This document shows positions 1 through 13,019 of a stretch of DNA of 64,000 nucleotides, piece after piece. This DNA is from Stereocaulon alpinum. Taxonomy: Eukaryota; Ascomycota; Lecanoromycetes; Lecanorales; Stereocaulaceae. The notes beneath the pieces are model-generated. The model was not told the DNA's origin, did no database searches, and saw only the letters and a list, made by a program, of their open reading frames with translations. The DNA lies in assembly GCA_018257865.1 (NCBI GenBank), contig JAEUBA010000024.1, forward strand, positions 186,001-250,000, in the 5' to 3' direction. Every line of letters begins with the position of its first letter. Position 1 is the first letter of the stretch. A program made the position numbers and the translations under genes.

Positions 1-3000
1 GACCCTTGATTAGAGAAGATAGAGGGTTTAGATCTTTCTTTGAAAGCCTCTTTCTGACTCAATTTGATGGCCGTATCTTGCATAACGCTTAGATTCTCTT
101 TCCATTGGGCGATAGGAAATCGCTGGAGCGCTGCGCGTGCTCTCATTTCAGCTCGTACACAAGTCTTTGAAGATATCGCGGCCTTTATAGCAGTCTTGAA
201 CTGGCTGATCAAATGCTTGGTGGTCGTCGATTCGATCGTGAACCACCATCTGTGAGAGCAAATGATTAGTATAGCGTCACTGATATTCAAATAAAGATGT
301 TACTGACCCAGGCATGTTTCCCAATCCTCCAACCCTGGCACCCACACCCAAGGCTCCCTTGCGACCAAACTCAACAGCCACTAGACCAAACGGCTCGTCT
401 CGTGACGGAATGAGCGCAAATTCGGCACCACTGAATATGAAAGGCGGTAGAGCAGTGAATTCAGGCTTGGAATACACCCGGTCAGGGTACATCTGCATGA
501 GTCTGCCCAGCTTGAGAGCAGCAAATTTTCCATAGAGATCAATGATTGGTCCTATGCAAATAAGCTGCACTTTCGAATGTTCTTCAAGGATAGCAGGGAA
601 GACGTCTGCAATGAGATCTATGCCTTTCTGCATGGACCAGCGACCAACAAAAACGAACAACTCCGCATCAGGATCTGTTTTGAGACTTGCCCACTCCTGA
701 GCTTGACGCTTGAGGGTGCTCCGGCCGGCTTCGAAGGCTTCATCCACAACAACGTCCTTTTCCTTGGGAAGCTGCTTGTCCCATTCTTCGGTATCAGTAG
801 GATCTGGGTTTGGTAGGCCTGCGACCTTGTTCAAGCCCCACAAGATTGGGTACCTTGCGAACGAACGTTTGCCGTATTTTGTCGATACACCTGCGGCGCC
901 ATAGCCTCTTTGCCACACGCGAAGGTAACTCGCGCCTGCATGCAAGAGGTTGAACACCTCACCGAATTGGACGTAGTCGCTGACGACTTCTGGCTTCAGA
1001 TTGTAGATCCGGCAGACTTCGGAGAATTCTGACGGTGTTCGAATAGGCCACAGGCCTTGAAATTCGGCGTTGTGGAGAGACAGACAGCAGGGTATAACAC
1101 GCGGGAGTAAGTGCAAAGGAGCGACAGCACCATGGTAGTCGTTGATGTGGTAGAGGTCAATGGGAAACCGCCTAATGACTTCAGCAATGGATTGATTCCA
1201 GGCCGAGTAGTATACAGCGCTATCGATGTCGTCCATTCGCGCTGGGTAAGGATCCTCCTTGGTTTGCTGACGGAAGACAGGTGCGTCTAACAAGACGTAA
1301 GTGATGTTCTTTAGGTGGTGGTATTGGACCTGGATGGTGTATTCGGTGTCGAGGATTTTGACAGCAATCGGCCCTGCGCGTTGATCTGTGGGGTAACGTA
1401 TACCGCTAACGCAGGGAACAACCCAGATAAGATTCTGATGTTCCAGATGCCTACTCATCGTCTGCGCCATAACGCCTAACCCACCGATTTTGATCTTAAT
1501 CTCCCAATCAGCAATATCATACTCCATCGTAGCGATCAAGATAGTCTTGCGATTTGCGTTAGCCAAAACACCTGACTGATTGCGCTCCATTTTTTCGAGT
1601 AATGCGGAAGACTTATTTGGTAGCCAGCGCTCAAGGTGCAATTTGTCTTTCATGGCATCGAGATGCAGTTTTTCCTTCATGACGACCGGGAGTATGCCAT
1701 GTTGGGCTCGCCTTCCAACCTTGTTGAATTTGACATCATAGAAAACCCCCAGATACAACCAGACACCAATAGAACCAGTGAGGATAGGTATCGCAGCGAG
1801 GAGACCGTACACCAAGGCTTGCACAAATCGGGATCCTATTGGCCTGACGTAGTACCGAAGATCTGCGTCGTTCATGGTGATGTGATATGCCACGAATGGA
1901 GATGGTGGGTAGCCGGTAAGATTGACAACGTTCTTTAGCAATGATACTGGAGACAGCAAATCGAGCACGCCATCGTTGTCAACATCACCGAACGCGCGTG
2001 TAAGATCTGGCTGGCCATCTGGATTCGAACCCCAGACATTACATTGGAATTGCGACGGCCATTCGGTCATGAAGTCATACCACCAGAGACCAACCGCATC
2101 TTGTTTCATGGTTTGTTCAAGTCCAGAATCATAACCATATTCATTAAAGGACCCATGAATCTAAAGCGAACATTAGTAGACGTAAGGAGTGATTATAAGC
2201 TGTCCGGTCGGTACTTACGAACACATGTGGATATCGACGAGCTATCTCTTTAGTGCCAGCAAGGTCACCTTGCTGGGCGTGGTTCGAACTTCCAGTCTTT
2301 TTGCTCCAGTATTCAATTTGAACATGGTTGCCTAACCATGCTTGGCTTTTGGTTCCGGACCATGCCAGAGTCTGTAGGCTTGTGTTTCCTCCCGTGTAAG
2401 TTTCCCATTCACTCCAACTAGACCCCCAATTGGTGGAGTAGCGAAACTTGTCCGCACCGGCAGCTTTGTGAGATACATACAAGGATTTATCAGCATTCTC
2501 ATAAAGAAGCGAAGTGGAGTAATTAGCAGTTCGGGGGAAGACCATGGGGTTGTCGGTCTGACCAATACGAAGTAGAAAATGGTTGACTGCGTTAGTGTGG
2601 TCGTTCCCGGCTTCGTTTGTGACGTTGACTATGTCTATTGAGTGGATGCCGTCCGAAACGTTCACTAGGTTGGCGGAGATTCTCCATACGGCTGGTACCT
2701 GGTTCGTGACCGGACCAGTATACTCGGACACTCTGGCAGTCGTATCGTTGACGCTCTCACAAACAAGATTTTGAAACGAAGGAATGATTCCGGTCTCCGT
2801 TGTAGACGTGACGGAAAGCGCATTCTGGACATGGTCGCAGTTCATCTCATCGGAGAAGAATATTTCGATTGAAACATTCTGTTGCTCGCCTGCACCAGTG
2901 GTTGACAGTATTCGATTGTCGTGTCCTGGATTGAATTTGGTAATCACAGGTGATGGTCTTAGCCATCTATCGATGGGCACGAAAGCCTTGAAACCATATG

Positions 3001-5625
3001 CGGGCAGAGTCATCGATTCGAGGCAACCGCTGACTGCCGTAGACTGGTCGAGTTCTAAGGGGGGTTTTATTAGTTGATGCTCTGCAAAGAATTTAGACCA
3101 CTACAACTCACTCAACTTCTGAGGGACGGAGCCCAGCGTGACTTCATCATAAGGGTAGAAGAGATTCTTGACCGTAGTGCCCTTATCGAAGGGGGCCAGC
3201 AACCCTGTCTGGTCACCTGAACAGTCGAAGGAGTACGTGACTTCAGTGTTGTTGTTATGAAATACAAGCCAAACATCTTGAAGTTTCTGACCCTCATGCG
3301 TGAAATCCTGAATATCTGCATCACTGTCAGACTGGCACCCCTGCAAAATGAGGCTACTGACCTGGCCAACCTGAACGCCGAACTGACCACAGGCCTGTCT
3401 CGGTTGCTGTACCCATCGACCCAGCTAAATAGATTGGATGTGTTTGCTTCGCTATGGATTGAACATAGAAACCGTCATTGAGGACTGGGTATCGGTTACG
3501 CATCTCGAACATGACAGTGAAAAGGTTTCGTATTGGGTGCGATGGATCGCGATGATCGAGACTATTCCAGTCGTCCTTGCACCCATCCTTGTAGGAGCCG
3601 TCAGGCCAGGTAGCAAATTTGGCATTGCCGACGGTGTAACACCCATGGTCCTGCCATGCGGTGGCAGACGACATGGGTTGACGACCAAACACGTAGTTAC
3701 TTGCAGTGTTATCGAGAACATAATATGCCTGCTCTTCGCCCCATTCAAGCAGTGGAATGCCGGGCAGAAGTAGGGTTGTGATAAAGTTACCAAGGACCTG
3801 CTTCTGCGTGCCGTTGTCGATCGTGGGCCATCTGAAATTGTCCTGATTCTGGCAGCCATACATATGTCGTGGATCGAAGATGCCGGTATTAGGATTGATC
3901 ATATCGTTAGTCTGAATGAAGGCATTCCAGGCTTCGATCTGTCAGGGGAAACGTCAGGTCATCAGTAGACGCCAAGCAGAAGGTGTCTTACAAAGTCAAC
4001 AGGTGTTTCACCTGTAGCTGCAAGATTGCCATCCATCCTTTGAAAAGTGTAAGCTGTTATCCGCAATATCGAACGGAAGCCACAAACCCCAGGAACCTCA
4101 TTAGTGAACGGTATGTGCTGTAATGGAAACAAGCGGCATCGAAGGCATTCTTTCCCTTGGCGCGGATAAAGAGAGAGTCGTCGGCGTTGTCAGTCGTCAG
4201 CTGGACAGCCTTGTTAGTATCGTTAACGGCCTGAAAATGGTTAGCGTTTAGTGGATGATCTTTCTCTTGGCAGGCATAAGTACCATAGATGGTTCTTTTC
4301 CTCGCCCAAGGTACACAGCCCCAAAAGCATTGCCAGAAACGATCTCGCCAGGTATGAAGAAGTTGTGCTTCCCAAGGGCAGCAGCGCATTGGCGGATATG
4401 ATCTGCAAACTCCCCTTGAGCGTCCACCGTAATCTCCTCGCCTTTGTCCATGCGGAAGCCATCAATATCCAACATCTGGATCTGAATACACGAGAGATGC
4501 TGGATCTTTTCTCGAACGGAGGGATTCCATTCACGCAAGCGATCCTGAACGGACGCAAATTTTGAGATCTGGCGTCTATGCTCATGCAACTTGTCAGTAG
4601 CTACTCCAACGCCACAGGCGACAACCCTGGTAGCTATTTGAAAGACATAGATAACTCACTGCCACTGCTCAGTGTTAGCGGCTTTGTCTGAAGTCCTCAC
4701 ATTGAACGGAAGGCACCTACTTCTGGGTATATATCGAATGCCGCGACATCACCGTACTGATCGAATTCACTATCTCGGCAGCCGATCAAGTTCTCGGTAC
4801 CGTTGCGGGTCACCTGCTCGCCATCTGCAATTTTGAGCTCGAAGTTGTAGATGACAGACTTTGATAGACTTACAGTCGTCCCACCATCTGGGGTAGGCAA
4901 CGTTGCATTTGTCCAGCTCAGTGTTGTTGAAGCTGAAGTCATGATATCGTCGTGATGTCTTCCACAGAGCGTTGTACTCGTGAAAATTGAGCGGCGTAGA
5001 GACGTTCAAGTTTCCTTCGAACCCAATCAAGTCCCCCAATGTAGCCATAGTGTTATCCAATATCACGTACATGCCCCGAGCATGCATCGCATCGATGGCC
5101 TGGCGCCAAACGTCAATGGTGGCAAAGTGTGGGTCAAGAAGGGTCAAGTCCAGAGGGCTAAAGCCATCCGAACCCCAAGGGAAATTGATCATAGGACTAC
5201 CGGCCAGGTAGATGCCCTTTATTCCCATCCCAGCCAGGTAGTCCAATGTATCCACCAGCCCTTGAATATCACCTCCATGTCTCAATTGAGTTCCGGTCAG
5301 ATCATGTTCCCAAGCAGTGCCATTCGCGTTATCGTTGGTGGGGTCGCCGTTCACGAATCGATCAAGCATCATAGTGTAGAATGGGAAGCGCCAATTGTCC
5401 GGCGATGGATTGTATGCTAATCGCAATTAACCACTGCAGGACAAAGGCCGGGATCAACTCACTATGATTATCCCACACTCCCCAATAATCCATCACCTCT
5501 ATGGCCGTTTTGTTCTGATTCAGATTCCATAGCACCTGATCTGGCTCGTAACGTATACAGATAGAGACCGTAGTCAGAAGGGCAAGTATTGTAACTACTG
5601 GTTCAAACAGCACGCTTCTATACAT
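1..5625 (-). CDS. ags1: alpha-1,3-glucan synthase, 5' part (runs off left edge)
   Basis: Cell-wall alpha-1,3-glucan synthase, partial; about 1670 residues lie in the window. Exons read downward: 5625-5463, 5416-4874, 4824-4721, 4664-4660, 4575-4284, 4230-4088, 4037-3992, 3938-3362, 3315-3112, 3054-2219, 2160-308 and 249-1; phases agree at every junction. A signal peptide is followed by an extracellular GH13 amylase-like domain with DIDGFRMDK near residue 310 (nucleophile Asp about 315) and IPGE (acid Glu about 349). A transmembrane helix lies at about 1083-1112. The cytosolic GT5 glycogen-synthase-like domain has KIGGLGVMAQ near 1200 and an E-x7-E pair at about 1560 and 1568. Family members are about 2400 residues; the missing end should hold the rest of GT5 and the C-terminal multi-spanning export region. 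No stop or frameshift interrupts the spliced frame. The family assignment is secure; exact splice sites are my inference. Confidence 0.93.
4660..4664 (-). other. 5-nt microexon of the alpha-glucan synthase gene
   Basis: The 5-nt exon TGGCA lies between introns 4665-4720 (GTAGGT...CAG) and 4576-4659 (GTGAGT...TAG). It supplies Trp and two bases of Gln, giving PE-WQRQISKF, the conserved Trp-Gln-Arg-Gln stretch at this point of the family. Skipping it breaks the frame. Confidence 0.8.
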
Positions 5626-6346
5626 TGTATCGGAAGCTCAAACCAACAGTAAGAGGTGCGACATGTAAAGAACGCAGAAGAAAGAGAGGGAGGGGCAATT
5701 AACGATTGACATAAGGTGGGAGAATTGGAGTTTGACGGAGGCAAAGTGTTCCACAGATAGTTTATGTAAAGGTGCTGCTTTGGGACCCACAGATAGCGCG
5801 CGGATACTGACTACACAACGCATGGACGCATAAACTTCGGCACGTGGCAGGTGTGTAGCACAAGGTGTGAAGTTTTAGGAGTTATCTCCTAGCTGGGGAC
5901 CAATGGATCAATCTGTACCTCGGGGATCCTGTGGGTCCTGCCATGGATCTAGACCAAAGCCTGCCACGTTAATCTGAACCGTAATCTAATTCACCAGCGC
6001 GGAGAGAACCGTACCCAGGCAAAGTTGGCACTCCAGAGCAGAGCACTAAATGGCGTCATTGTGCAGAAGGTGGAACGCTGTCTTCACGACAAAGCGTCTA
6101 TATCAGGAATGCCAAGGCTGCGCATACCGGTACCATCCTAGCGTATAAGAAAATCTCTGTGTTGTCTGTAAATGTGATCACGATATTTGTTGCCAGATTC
6201 GCATTTCCCCCGCATGGTTTTGACAGCAATGTTTATCCCATGCGGGAACGTCGATCAGTAGACATCTCATAATAGCCAACCGTATTCGATTGGTCAGTGA
6301 GGACCATTTCAAATTACTTGTGTATTGGGCGTCAAGACTTGAGCTC

Positions 6347-6364
6347 GGCCGCGGCCGCGGCCGC
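6347..6364. repeat. GGCCGC triplet run (self-complementary)
   Basis: Three consecutive GGCCGC units form an 18-bp fully GC stretch containing overlapping palindromes, in otherwise balanced intergenic DNA. Confidence 0.8.
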
Positions 6365-7080
6365 TCGTATAGATGAAGGATTTATGACGATGGCGGTCCT
6401 TCATTTTCCATAGATAGGACGAATGACCCAATGTGCCCACAGAACCCACTTTCACCTGGAATGTTCCCCGTATTGTAACAAGCTTGACGCCATAAATGGT
6501 CAAGCTCGAGAAGGTAAGAATTCTTCAATCCGAAAAAGGTAGAACGACCAATTGGGAGGAAAGCATGTTTTCTGGCGCGTTAGGTACAAGGCTGGCGAGA
6601 CAGCGTTGGTCTGATTAGAAAACAGTGGGTTGGCCCAGAGGTTGTGATAATGGTGCTTTTCCAGGGGGTAAAGGATGATTGTAGTCTAGGGCGGTGCATG
6701 TTGTGGCACTGGCTACTGAAGTGCAAAAAGTCGTGCGTAACAGAAACTATGTCGCAAAGCCTACACTGTTAGATTAGGGTTTGGACAGCTGCAACATAGA
6801 CATTAAGACTTGGCGATCAACTATTGAACGGTGAGCGGTGTAGCCGAGCTAGTAGAGGGATCAACAACGTCTATCGTGATTACATTCGGAGCTTCACCTC
6901 ATCCGGGAAGATAGCGTTGATCTCGACTTTCTAGCCTGGAAGGTCAATTGCGCCGTCGAGGAAGTGATCTTGGGAACGGGTGGCGGACCTGTAGATCAAT
7001 CTTCTATTAACGGTACGACTATTGGGCGCGCCAGGACGTGCGGTAATGTTTCAACCGCATTAGCCAAGCCCCTGGGGCAG

Positions 7081-7130
7081 CTTCCTGCAGTTTCCTGCAG
7101 TTTCCTGCAGTTTCCTGCAGCTTCCTGCAG
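7081..7130. repeat. tandem repeat, 5 x 10 bp (YTTCCTGCAG)
   Basis: Five exact-length 10-bp copies; the first and last start with C and the middle three with T. GCAG at 7077-7080 is a partial extra copy on the left, and CTGCGCG follows on the right. The period is not a multiple of 3 and no convincing gene covers it. Confidence 0.95.
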
Positions 7131-8423
7131 CTGCGCGTAAACCTTAGCCCAATGCAGCACACGTACAGGGGCACTAACCACAGCATTCCACTTTCAGCAA
7201 TCTTTCAGCTCTCAACGTGCAGTGGCTACACGTCACCTCGTGTTCCTCCAGGGGCCAACTTGTTCATAAGAGGATACCGGGAATTCATCGGTAAGTCACG
7301 GCAAGCATTGATGGCAATCTGTCACGGTAGAGATGCACGCGCTCGCAGACTGGCTGCACCATCTTCTCGTGTGAGACTCTGTATACTTGTTCCAAGGCTC
7401 ACACACGTTCTAAGCGTGGCACTCTTTCGACCGTAGACGGCGTAGGATTCGCATCAACTGTCCATATGCGTACCGCTGCACAGGGTACCTGAAACTTGAT
7501 GACAATTCCAGGTCCACAACGGCTGGTGATATGCAACAGGAGATATGTGGCCAACCTTAAGAAATCGCCTCAACATGTCGCATTCTGCTCGGAGTGCTCA
7601 TAGCCGAAGTGGCTGCTGCTGAAGTGGCTGCTGCCAACTTGACTGTTGGGAGCCCCGGCTTTGAGGTGATAGGTCAGCATACATAGGCAGCACAACGTAC
7701 GCTGCATGATTCCAAATAGTGAGGATTCTGAGCGGGTCAAGGATTCACTGCCGCACCAGAGACGGAGAGTGCTGGTCAGAGTGGCAGCTGAGAGATGCTA
7801 GTAATACATTATTAGTAGCTTGGGCCTCGTCGACGTAGGTTCGACCTTAGAAAACGAGGCGGGCCTCTCAGATGTCCCGATCGCAATGGGATGTAGGACG
7901 TTAACATTTTCATGTTCATCATGAGGGTTTGGACTCAAGCCTAGGATCTACGTATCTCTTCTTTTAAGCATCTTGCATCGTTCTTGACCCGGCTTGGTTG
8001 AACCTTAGCAGAGACCCCAAGCGTTGTTGAACCTTAGGGCGGAGGGGTGAGACATTCAGGCCATCGAACGCTACAGATACAGTGTTTCGTAGCAATCTCA
8101 CAAAGCAAAGAGTGACTAATTTGGAAGGGGAGCTCCCCCGGGACGAACATGAAAATGGGAAATTGTCACGGGGGCTACGGCTTCGGCCGAACAGCACAAG
8201 CCGAAACCGAACCCGAAACCGAAACCCTGGGGCTTGACCACCTTGAGCTGACTTGAAACTCACCAAATCGTACAGCCCGCCCTACAACAGTACAGTAAAG
8301 TACCTTAGTATAGTGACACACTGCATCCGGAGCCCCTTGTTAGCTACCTACCCTAATTCTCAATGAAGACCTAACGCAGACGCTCGGATCCGAACTGGTC
8401 TTACTACCATCCAAACTGGCAAG

Positions 8424-10093
8424 ATGCAGTCCATGCAGAGGCGATTCGGCAAATTCCTGCCAAGGTCGGCGGATGAAGCTCAGGTCGCGGTTCTGCTTAA
8501 AGACTTCGAGGATGCTGACAAGATGCTCACTAAAGTATGTTATAGCGAAGTCACTTCTCGGAAGCCTGGTTGTTAATGCGAAGTTCTTAGATCATTGAGG
8601 CATCAAAGGCATGGCGAGACGCGTGGAGAGATATCCTGGGCACGCAGCAACGCCTTGTCCATGGCTTCATGACTATATACTCCCCTATCATTGGGGCTAA
8701 TGAGGAATACTCTGGCCATGAGCCTGTTATCACGCAACGAAATATAATGGAAAGGACGACCAAACTACAGGTCGCCTACGATGACCTCCGGACGGATTTG
8801 CTCGAGGAGGTCAGCCTGGTCGATACTAGAATAATCAAGCCTGCTCAAGATGCCAGAGACTCAACACACCCTATGAAAAAGGTCATCAAGAGGCGAGGAG
8901 ACAGAAAGGTTCGATGATACACCCTCAACAGGCGGAGAAGGCAAGGCTTATGTTTCTAGTTGGATTTTGAAAAATATCAGAAAAGGGTCGATAATGGGAG
9001 GCAGAAGACGAAGAGATCAGAACGGGACAACGCTGCGCTAGAAAAGGCAGAGGCAGAATTCCAGATAGCAAAAGATGTATGTGGAATGTTCCCACCAAGC
9101 AGGCGAAGGAGTGTGAATCCGGCCTTTGTCCAGGACGGCTCGACCAGCTACGATTTATGATCCATTTGCTCCAATGGCTCCTTGCAGTCATCTACGTGGC
9201 TAATCGGGTGCTAGGAATATGAGATCGCGGACGATCATCTTAAGGCTAGCCTCCCACCAGTCATCAATGCTGCCTTCTCACTCCTCCCTCATCTTCTTGC
9301 AACACAGATCATGACGCAAAACACCCTTCTGGCTCAGTACTACACATTGCTTCATGACTTCTGTGATGAAGAGAGCTTTCCAGATCCACCACCCTCTGCA
9401 GGGCAGATCATTTCTACATGGGATCAGGACTTTCGGCCAGTCAAGCAACACATTGAGACTGGCATAGCTTGCGTTTCTGGTGGAAAGGCCGTGAAACAAC
9501 AAATGCGCCTTGAAGAGAAGCCACACGGTTCGATGACAGGTCTCAACATCCGTAATGGCATTTCATCTCATACCACACGTCGACCAAGCTCCCAGGCTCC
9601 TTCGAACGCACTCAGGCCACCTCCTTCCCCTGCGGTTAGCAACTCCACGGATCCACCTTCTCCCGATTACAGAGAGGGTCGACCTAGGATAACAACCGCT
9701 CCTTCACAGACTGCATTGGGTCTAGCAACACCGAACTACAATTCATCCACTGTGACGAGTCCATCGCCAGGAGAACCAATGACTCATGCTCCAGCCGGCC
9801 CTCGTGCGGACTATTTCACTCGAGACAGACAACCATCGGGCTCCTCCATGGCCTCAATTGCAGCGGGGAAGAAGAAGCCACCACCGCCTCCGCCTAAGAG
9901 GATACTATCAACGCAAGGTATTTGGGTGACAGCTTTGTATGAGTTTGCTGGGGAAGGCCACGGGGATTTGTCATTCAAAGAAGGTGACCGGATAAGAGTA
10001 GTCAAGAAGACGGATAGCATTGATGACTGGTGGGAAGGAGAGCTCAGAGGGGTTCAGGGCAGCTTTCCAGCGAATTACTGTCAGTCTACATAG
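8424..10093 (+). CDS. BAR-SH3 adaptor protein, Rvs167/amphiphysin family
   Basis: Exons 8424-8534, 8591-8908, 8960-9076 and 9215-10093 give 474 residues; introns are GTATGT, GTTCGA and GTATGT types ending in TAG. An N-terminal BAR domain (about 20-260) is coiled-coil rich and contains the family stretch DFEKYQKRVDNGRQKTKRSE after the second intron. A Ser/Pro-rich linker and a Pro run just before the SH3 domain follow. The SH3 domain (about 417-472) shows ALYEF, DLSF, DDWWEGE and GSFPANY. Proteins of this kind bind curved membranes and link actin patches to endocytosis. The N-terminus differs from canonical Rvs167, so this may be a second filamentous-fungal paralogue, and I give no gene symbol. 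The ATG at 8424 is the only one that precedes the BAR helix in frame. Confidence 0.87.
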
Positions 10094-10407
10094 ATACTTG
10101 GGTTTGCTGAGGGGCTACATTGCTGTCAAATTAGCGATGAAAATGGTACAAGCACTAATGGGCAACGAATTATGATAGCATGCTTGAAAGTCACTACAAT
10201 ACTCCAGTCGCTGTTTGGTGTTCCTAAACGCTTGCTTAGATCATCGTACCTAGTATAATGTAGAAGCATGACATGACTCATGCTTCAACGAAGTGTCGAG
10301 CGCTATTTTAGCCGCAGCCGAGCTCTAACGAACGACTTCGTCAATCTTGTTCGCAGCCGTTCAACACCTAGGTCCACACAAATTGTACACTTTCTAGATC
10401 CTGTGAG
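10094..10407. other. intergenic, nothing recognised
   Basis: About 314 bp between two genes on the same strand. It should hold the BAR-SH3 3' UTR and the Vms1 promoter; no motif stands out. Confidence 0.5.
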
Positions 10408-12419
10408 ATGGCTGACAGAGCTGATGAGCTCCTGAGACGGCCGCTCTACGGTACGAAGAATGGGACACGAAGCAAAAGCATTCCCGGCTTACAAAGTCAC
10501 CAGTCTTTGATCTTCCACAAGAACTCCTCGTCGCCCTTCACCAGAAAGACCCTACGATCCTTCAACCTTCCGTCGAGACTCTGTCGCAGTCTGAAAGTAC
10601 GCCTCCGAAGAATGAATTGGGAACGTTGGACGGAGAATCGAAGGTCTCAACATCATGTCAACTCTGCGAGATCTCCTTCCCCACCGTGCAGGAGCAACGT
10701 GGACATGTCAAGTCCGACTGGCACAGCTACAACCTGAAGCAAAGGATCAGGGGCGGGCATGCTGTTACGGAGAACGACTTCGAGAAGCTACTTGATGAGC
10801 TGGATGAGAGTATTTCTGGATCAGAGTCATCAGAATCGGAGTTAGATGGCGAGGGAGCGAAAGAGAGCACGCTGAATGCGTTGCTGAAGAAGCAGGCTAG
10901 ACTCGGTCATGTAGGGGCGGAAGAAGAAGGCGAGTTCATACCGACAAGGAGGAAAAGAGGCTCGGGCAAGCCGCCACTTGTGTGGTTCTCTACGCCTCTA
11001 CTTCCCAATAACATATCCTTGGGGATCTACAGAGCCCTATTTACGAATGCGGAACAAGAAGATCCCGACAAAGCGGACGTCCTTCGTAGAAAACAACTGC
11101 GTCCAGTACCCGCAAAGCCACCGCCTGCAGATGCTTCCAATGGCGTTCCCCTTCCCTCAACCAGGACCAGCCCATCGGTGTTCATGTGCATGATTGGTGG
11201 CGGTCACTTCGCCGGCATGGTCGTCTCCCTTGCTCCGAAACTGGGCAAGCACCCCGAGGGTACCGAACAGCGTCAAGCCATCGTCATCGCCCACAAGACA
11301 TTCCACCGCTATACCACTCGCCGCAAGCAAGGTGGCGCCCAGTCCGCTAATGACTCTGCTAAAGGAGCTGCACATTCAGCAGGTTCGTCACTACGGAGAT
11401 ACAATGAGGTGGCCCTTGAGCAGGAGGTTCGCGCTTTACTGGCTGAATGGAAAGACCTCATCAGCAACACCCGGCTCATCTTTGTCCGAGCTACAGGCAG
11501 CTCAAATCGCCGCATACTCTTCGGGCCATACGAGGGTCAAATCTTGCGCCAAAATGACCCTCGGAATCGGACGTTTCCATTTAGCACTCGCCGCGCCACA
11601 CAGGCAGAGCTCATGCGCGCCTTTGTGGAGCTCACCCGGGTCAAGGTTAGCGAAATCGATGAAACAGCTCTAGCGGCCGCAGAAGTGGCAGCACAGTCCG
11701 AAGCCGCTCAACAGACTTCTCAAGCCAAATCAGCTACTGCTTCAAAGCCCCGGCTCTCGAAGGAGGATGAAGAAGCAGCCCTCCATACCTCCCAGATTCA
11801 AGCGCTAATTCGCCGCTCCAAAGCTCCTGGCCTCCTCTCTTACCTCTTATCCAACTCGCTCTCCCCAAATTATCCTTTCCATCCTCCATCAACGCAGGCG
11901 AACCATCATGCGCCCATGCCTTTACATCTAGCATCGTCCAGCAATTCCTCCGCTGTTTTGCTCGCTCTACTTACGAAAGCTGGCGCCGACCCTACTTTGC
12001 CCAATGGTGAGGGCAAGCCCGCTTTTGACCTTGCAGGTGACCGTGCTACCAGAGACGCCTTCCGCGTCGCTCGCTTCGAGCTTGGGGAAGGAGTATGTGA
12101 CTGGAGCGCAGCTCATGTTCCCTCTGCACTTTCGAAGGCTGAAGCCGAGAAGCGAGACGCTCGTGAAAAGGCCGAGTCTGACAAAGCCGAAACCGAAAGA
12201 CGAAAAGCTGAAGAGGAGCGGTTGAGAAATCAGCAGCCTGCTGTTAATCAAAGCCCTAAGAAGAGCGGAAAGGCTTTAGGTACGATGCACAAGACTGCTG
12301 AGGAGCGAAGGGAAGAGGACTCAAGGGGCATGACGGCCGAGATGCGGATGCGGGTTGAGAGGGAACGGCGAGCTAGGGCTGCGGAGGAGAGAACGAGGAG
12401 GATGGCTGGTGGGACGTAG
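10408..12419 (+). CDS. VMS1: Vms1/ANKZF1 peptidyl-tRNA-cleaving factor
   Basis: Exons 10408-10450 and 10504-12419 give 652 residues. The 53-bp intron (GTACGA...CAG) joins MADRADELLRRPLY to VFDLPQELL, the usual start of the family. A zinc finger CQLCEISFP...HVKSDWH lies at 66-88. The VLRF1 domain (about 238-380) contains MIGGGHFAGM and KQGGAQSANDSAKG; the Gln at about 294 is the catalytic Gln of this release-factor-like fold. An ankyrin segment (PLHLASSS, GADPTLPNGEGKPAFDLA) comes next. The highly charged C-terminal helix RGMTAEMRMRVERERRARAAEE is consistent with a Cdc48-binding VIM motif. In yeast, Vms1 releases stalled nascent chains from 60S ribosomes in the ribosome quality control pathway. 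All key elements are present and nothing suggests damage. Confidence 0.93.
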
Positions 12420-12944
12420 GGAGGGTACGTTTGTAATCATCCTCCAATATGTCTTCCTCCGCAAATAGGCAGATGTGACCACGGTTCATGGGAGAAGCCG
12501 TCCTTCTCCCTTACTAGCTTCTGACTTTATCAAAGTTCTAGCATAAGAGAGCCGAAGCAGAAGGCAATCGATAGAATTGAAGCTGGACTCGATAACCAGT
12601 GATTGTAATGACAAAAAGCTCGGGACGACCTCCTAGCGCCAGTTACACCAGGCCTGTCCTTGGCCCTACGATAGTGCCAGTGGAGGCGTTGTCCTACTCC
12701 AGGAGGCGCGGACCCCGTCACCGGAGGCGACAAATAAGTTGGGCTTATTTGGATGAATGTTCACTTCTACGATGCCGGCACGCAGACTTCGACCAGCGCA
12801 GTTATCCAATGCGCACTGCGAATCTTGTGGCTAGATGAGCCTTCTGGAACTCGTCTTTCAGCCGTCGCTGGTTGCAAAAGAGAGCTAGAGAGTAGAACAA
12901 GAGAGGTGGCTTTCATGATCAAATGTAGGGTCGAATATGGTGTT

Positions 12945-13019
12945 CTACAAAAGCCACGGGCCAATCCGGTGTCAGTCACGCCAGGAGTCCTACAAAAATG
13001 CCATTGAAGGGAGTTTTCC
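12945..13019 (+). repeat. array unit 1
   Basis: Weak 5' box (ACAAAAGCCACGGG) and a clear 3' box at 12989-13019. The core includes CCGGTGTC, a motif seen next to the hairpin loop in other units. Confidence 0.6.

Larger units (their letters stand above)
5626..8423. other. intergenic region between glucan synthase and BAR-SH3 genes
   Basis: A 2.8 kb gap between divergent genes. It should hold the promoter of the glucan synthase gene (starts at 5625 on minus) and that of the BAR-SH3 gene. Open frames of 60-100 codons occur on both strands but resemble no known protein and have no consistent splice extension. Distinct content is a GC-rich GGCCGC run (6347-6364) and a 10-bp tandem repeat (7081-7130). 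Confidence 0.6.

Noticed and set aside
3316..3361. Apparent stop after RRSGWPGQ in the glucan synthase
   Set aside because: A 46-bp intron (GTCAGT...TGCAG) gives RRSGWPDIQDF, the family length and phase.
4825..4873. Apparent frameshift in the glucan synthase amylase domain
   Set aside because: A 49-bp GTAAGT...TTGCAG intron restores WWDDYGEQVTRNG in phase, so no mutation is needed.
8669..9160. Separate small genes at 8669-8917 and 8960-9160
   Set aside because: They are exons 2 and 3 of the BAR-SH3 gene.
10408..10737. 109-codon frame at the start of VMS1 read as a separate gene
   Set aside because: Only its first 43 bases are coding; the rest is intron and the wrong frame of the zinc-finger exon.
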